DNA of 64,000 bases from Rubricoccus sp038746605 (lineage in GTDB: Bacteria; Bacteroidota; Rhodothermia; Rhodothermales; Rubricoccaceae): assembly GCA_038746605.1 (NCBI GenBank), contig JBCDKM010000006.1, forward strand, positions 1 through 64,000, read 5' to 3'. Within the stretch, counting starts at the first letter, position 1, and each line of letters opens with the position of its first letter. This document shows, one piece after another, positions 62,872 through 64,000 of this stretch. The notes under the pieces are model-generated. The model saw nothing but the letters and a program-made list of their open reading frames with translations, was not told where the DNA came from and searched no databases. The position numbers and the translations under genes are program-made.

Positions 62872-64000
62872 TCATCGCGCGATGGTCAGCCGCCGCGTCT
62901 CCGCGAACGTCTCCCCGATGACACGCACGACGTAGGCACCCGGAGCGAGACCCCGAGCATCCACCGCAACAGCTTGCGGTCCAACGGTTTCACCCTCGAA
63001 GGCGACCGTCACGAGGCGCCCGAGCACATCGCGGATCTCCACGCGGACGGACTCACCGGGCGCGTCCACGAGCACTTGGGCCGTGCCAGAGGCCGGGTTC
63101 GGATACACCTCGCCTACACGGCGGATAGCAGGGGGTACCTCCGCCTCGGGTGCCTCGGTCACGGGCGTGAGGTCCAGCGAGAAGCGGCCCGAGGGATCGC
63201 CCTCGAAGGTGTGGACCATGCCGGCGTCCAGCGCGAGGGTCTCACCCGTCACAGCATCGCGCAGGATGGTCGCCAGACCCGGGACTGCACCATCCAATGA
63301 GAGGCGGTAGCGGCCGGGCGCGGCATCGAGCGTGAGCGCGAACCGGTCGCCGGTCTCGCGGACGCCCGCCTGTCCGAGGTCGCCTCGCGTGGCGGACTCC
63401 AGCGTCATCCGCGCAGGGAGCGCAGAGCCATCGGGGGCGCGGAGCGGCTTGCCCGTCGCGAGGGTTTCGCCGAGGGCGAGGGCCACCTCGTCGGCGCGGA
63501 CCCAGCCCTCGTCTCCCTCGCGCTCCAGCACGAGGCGGGCCCGGCTAGCCGATTTGGTCTGAAACACGCCGCCAGATGTCCGCCCCGACTGCGGGATCTG
63601 CCAGATAATCCCGCTCAAGTTCAGGTCGTTCGAGATCTCGAAGAAGGCTCCCTGCATTGGCGCGAGGATGTCCCCCCCCGACCGCGAGAGCGCGATGTAA
63701 CTGTTCGACCCTGGGTCGAAGACATAGAATGCGTCGGCAACGTTTTGCCCTGGCAAACTGCCGAATACGGAGGACCCGAGGAGACCATCCACGAAGGGAT
63801 TACCGACGAGATAGAAGTTGTCGGAGTTGACTGAGTTGCTATTCCCAATCTCGAGACTTACGGAAGTACCGGTCGCCATCGGGCCACCGGCTTCGAGGAC
63901 CCATGGAAGAGCCTGTGAGCCACGCCGTCCGTCCGAGAGGAACCAGAGAAAGCCACGGACCGGCGGGAGGGGATCAGAGAACGTGCTGGCCTGTATGAAG
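62872..64000 (-). CDS. T9SS-secreted protein, C-terminal part (5' end beyond window)
   Basis: The frame is open from the right edge to the stop at 62872 (about 376 residues); the start is outside. Repetitive beta-rich segments ('FIQASTFSDPLPPVRGFLWF', 'GFLWFLSDGRRGSQAL', then 'NSDNFYLVGNPFVDGLLGSS') read like large surface proteins of the phylum. The C-terminal 80 residues form a type A sorting domain: 'RVGEVYPNPASGTAQVLVDAPGESVRVEIRDVLGRLVTVAFEG', then 'LAPGAYVVRVIGETFAETRRLTIAR'. By family knowledge this domain targets the protein through the type IX secretion system to the cell surface. Confidence 0.88.
   Translation of the reverse strand, partial: FIQASTFSDPLPPVRGFLWFLSDGRRGSQALPWVLEAGGPMATGTSVSLEIGNSNSVNSDNFYLVGNPFVDGLLGSSVFGSLPGQNVADAFYVFDPGSNSYIALSRSGGDILAPMQGAFFEISNDLNLSGIIWQIPQSGRTSGGVFQTKSASRARLVLEREGDEGWVRADEVALALGETLATGKPLRAPDGSALPARMTLESATRGDLGQAGVRETGDRFALTLDAAPGRYRLSLDGAVPGLATILRDAVTGETLALDAGMVHTFEGDPSGRFSLDLTPVTEAPEAEVPPAIRRVGEVYPNPASGTAQVLVDAPGESVRVEIRDVLGRLVTVAFEGETVGPQAVAVDARGLAPGAYVVRVIGETFAETRRLTIAR

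Overview
The window is one stretch of a high-GC bacterial chromosome. It has no rRNA, no insertion sequences and no CRISPR. Several features point to the Bacteroidota/Rhodothermota side, most likely a Rhodothermales member: a C-terminal type IX secretion sorting domain at the right edge, a serine palmitoyltransferase (sphingolipids), an F-type ATP synthase operon without the beta and epsilon genes, DUF5683 behind parAB, and start codons preceded by pyrimidine-rich leaders instead of Shine-Dalgarno sequences. The genus is inference.

Layout. 1-7510 (-): one giant YD-repeat/RHS protein running off the left edge. 7657-18200 (-): a compact type II secretion-like operon (E-D-L-M-C-K-I-J-F-G-prepilin peptidase) with mostly 4-bp overlaps. 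A tRNA-Ser(GCU) with its own promoter and terminator lies upstream of it. 18646-19548 (+): a DUF4097 beta-repeat protein. 19706-27525 (-): ATP synthase genes in the order atpZ, atpI-like, atpB, E, F, H, A, G, preceded by a bactofilin and an M23 endopeptidase. 27719-31138 (+): rpsT, an OmpA/PKD outer-membrane protein and a DsbA-like lipoprotein. 31615-46666 (-): a second type IV filament cluster (two small pilin-like proteins, PilC, PilB, three TM-anchored minor components, a PilT-like ATPase, a PilM/N fusion, PilO and a secretin). 47065-64000: housekeeping genes on both strands (DUF4342, TIGR02757, M1 peptidase, DoxX, FabI, GNAT, UvrD-like helicase, ParA, ParB, DUF5683, serine palmitoyltransferase, Maf, an Lnt homologue, a second ParA) and the C-terminal part of a T9SS cargo.

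How it fits together. Two complete but different type IV filament machines lie about 13 kb apart. The first has canonical G^FxxxE pseudopilins and carries the only prepilin peptidase seen here; the signal-peptide-bearing RHS protein directly downstream could be its cargo. The second has inner-membrane, ATPase and secretin parts like type IV pili, but its subunits start almost directly with a membrane helix (MGQQQLLLLVL...) and lack the canonical processing site. One of them ends in four cysteine-framed repeats, and its PilT-like motor has lost the Asp-box Glu-Asp. This second cluster is the best candidate for an under-described system. Other points of interest are an Lnt homologue that has lost all three catalytic residues and a recurrent CCGCCTCGG/CCGAGGCGG palindrome in intergenic gaps.
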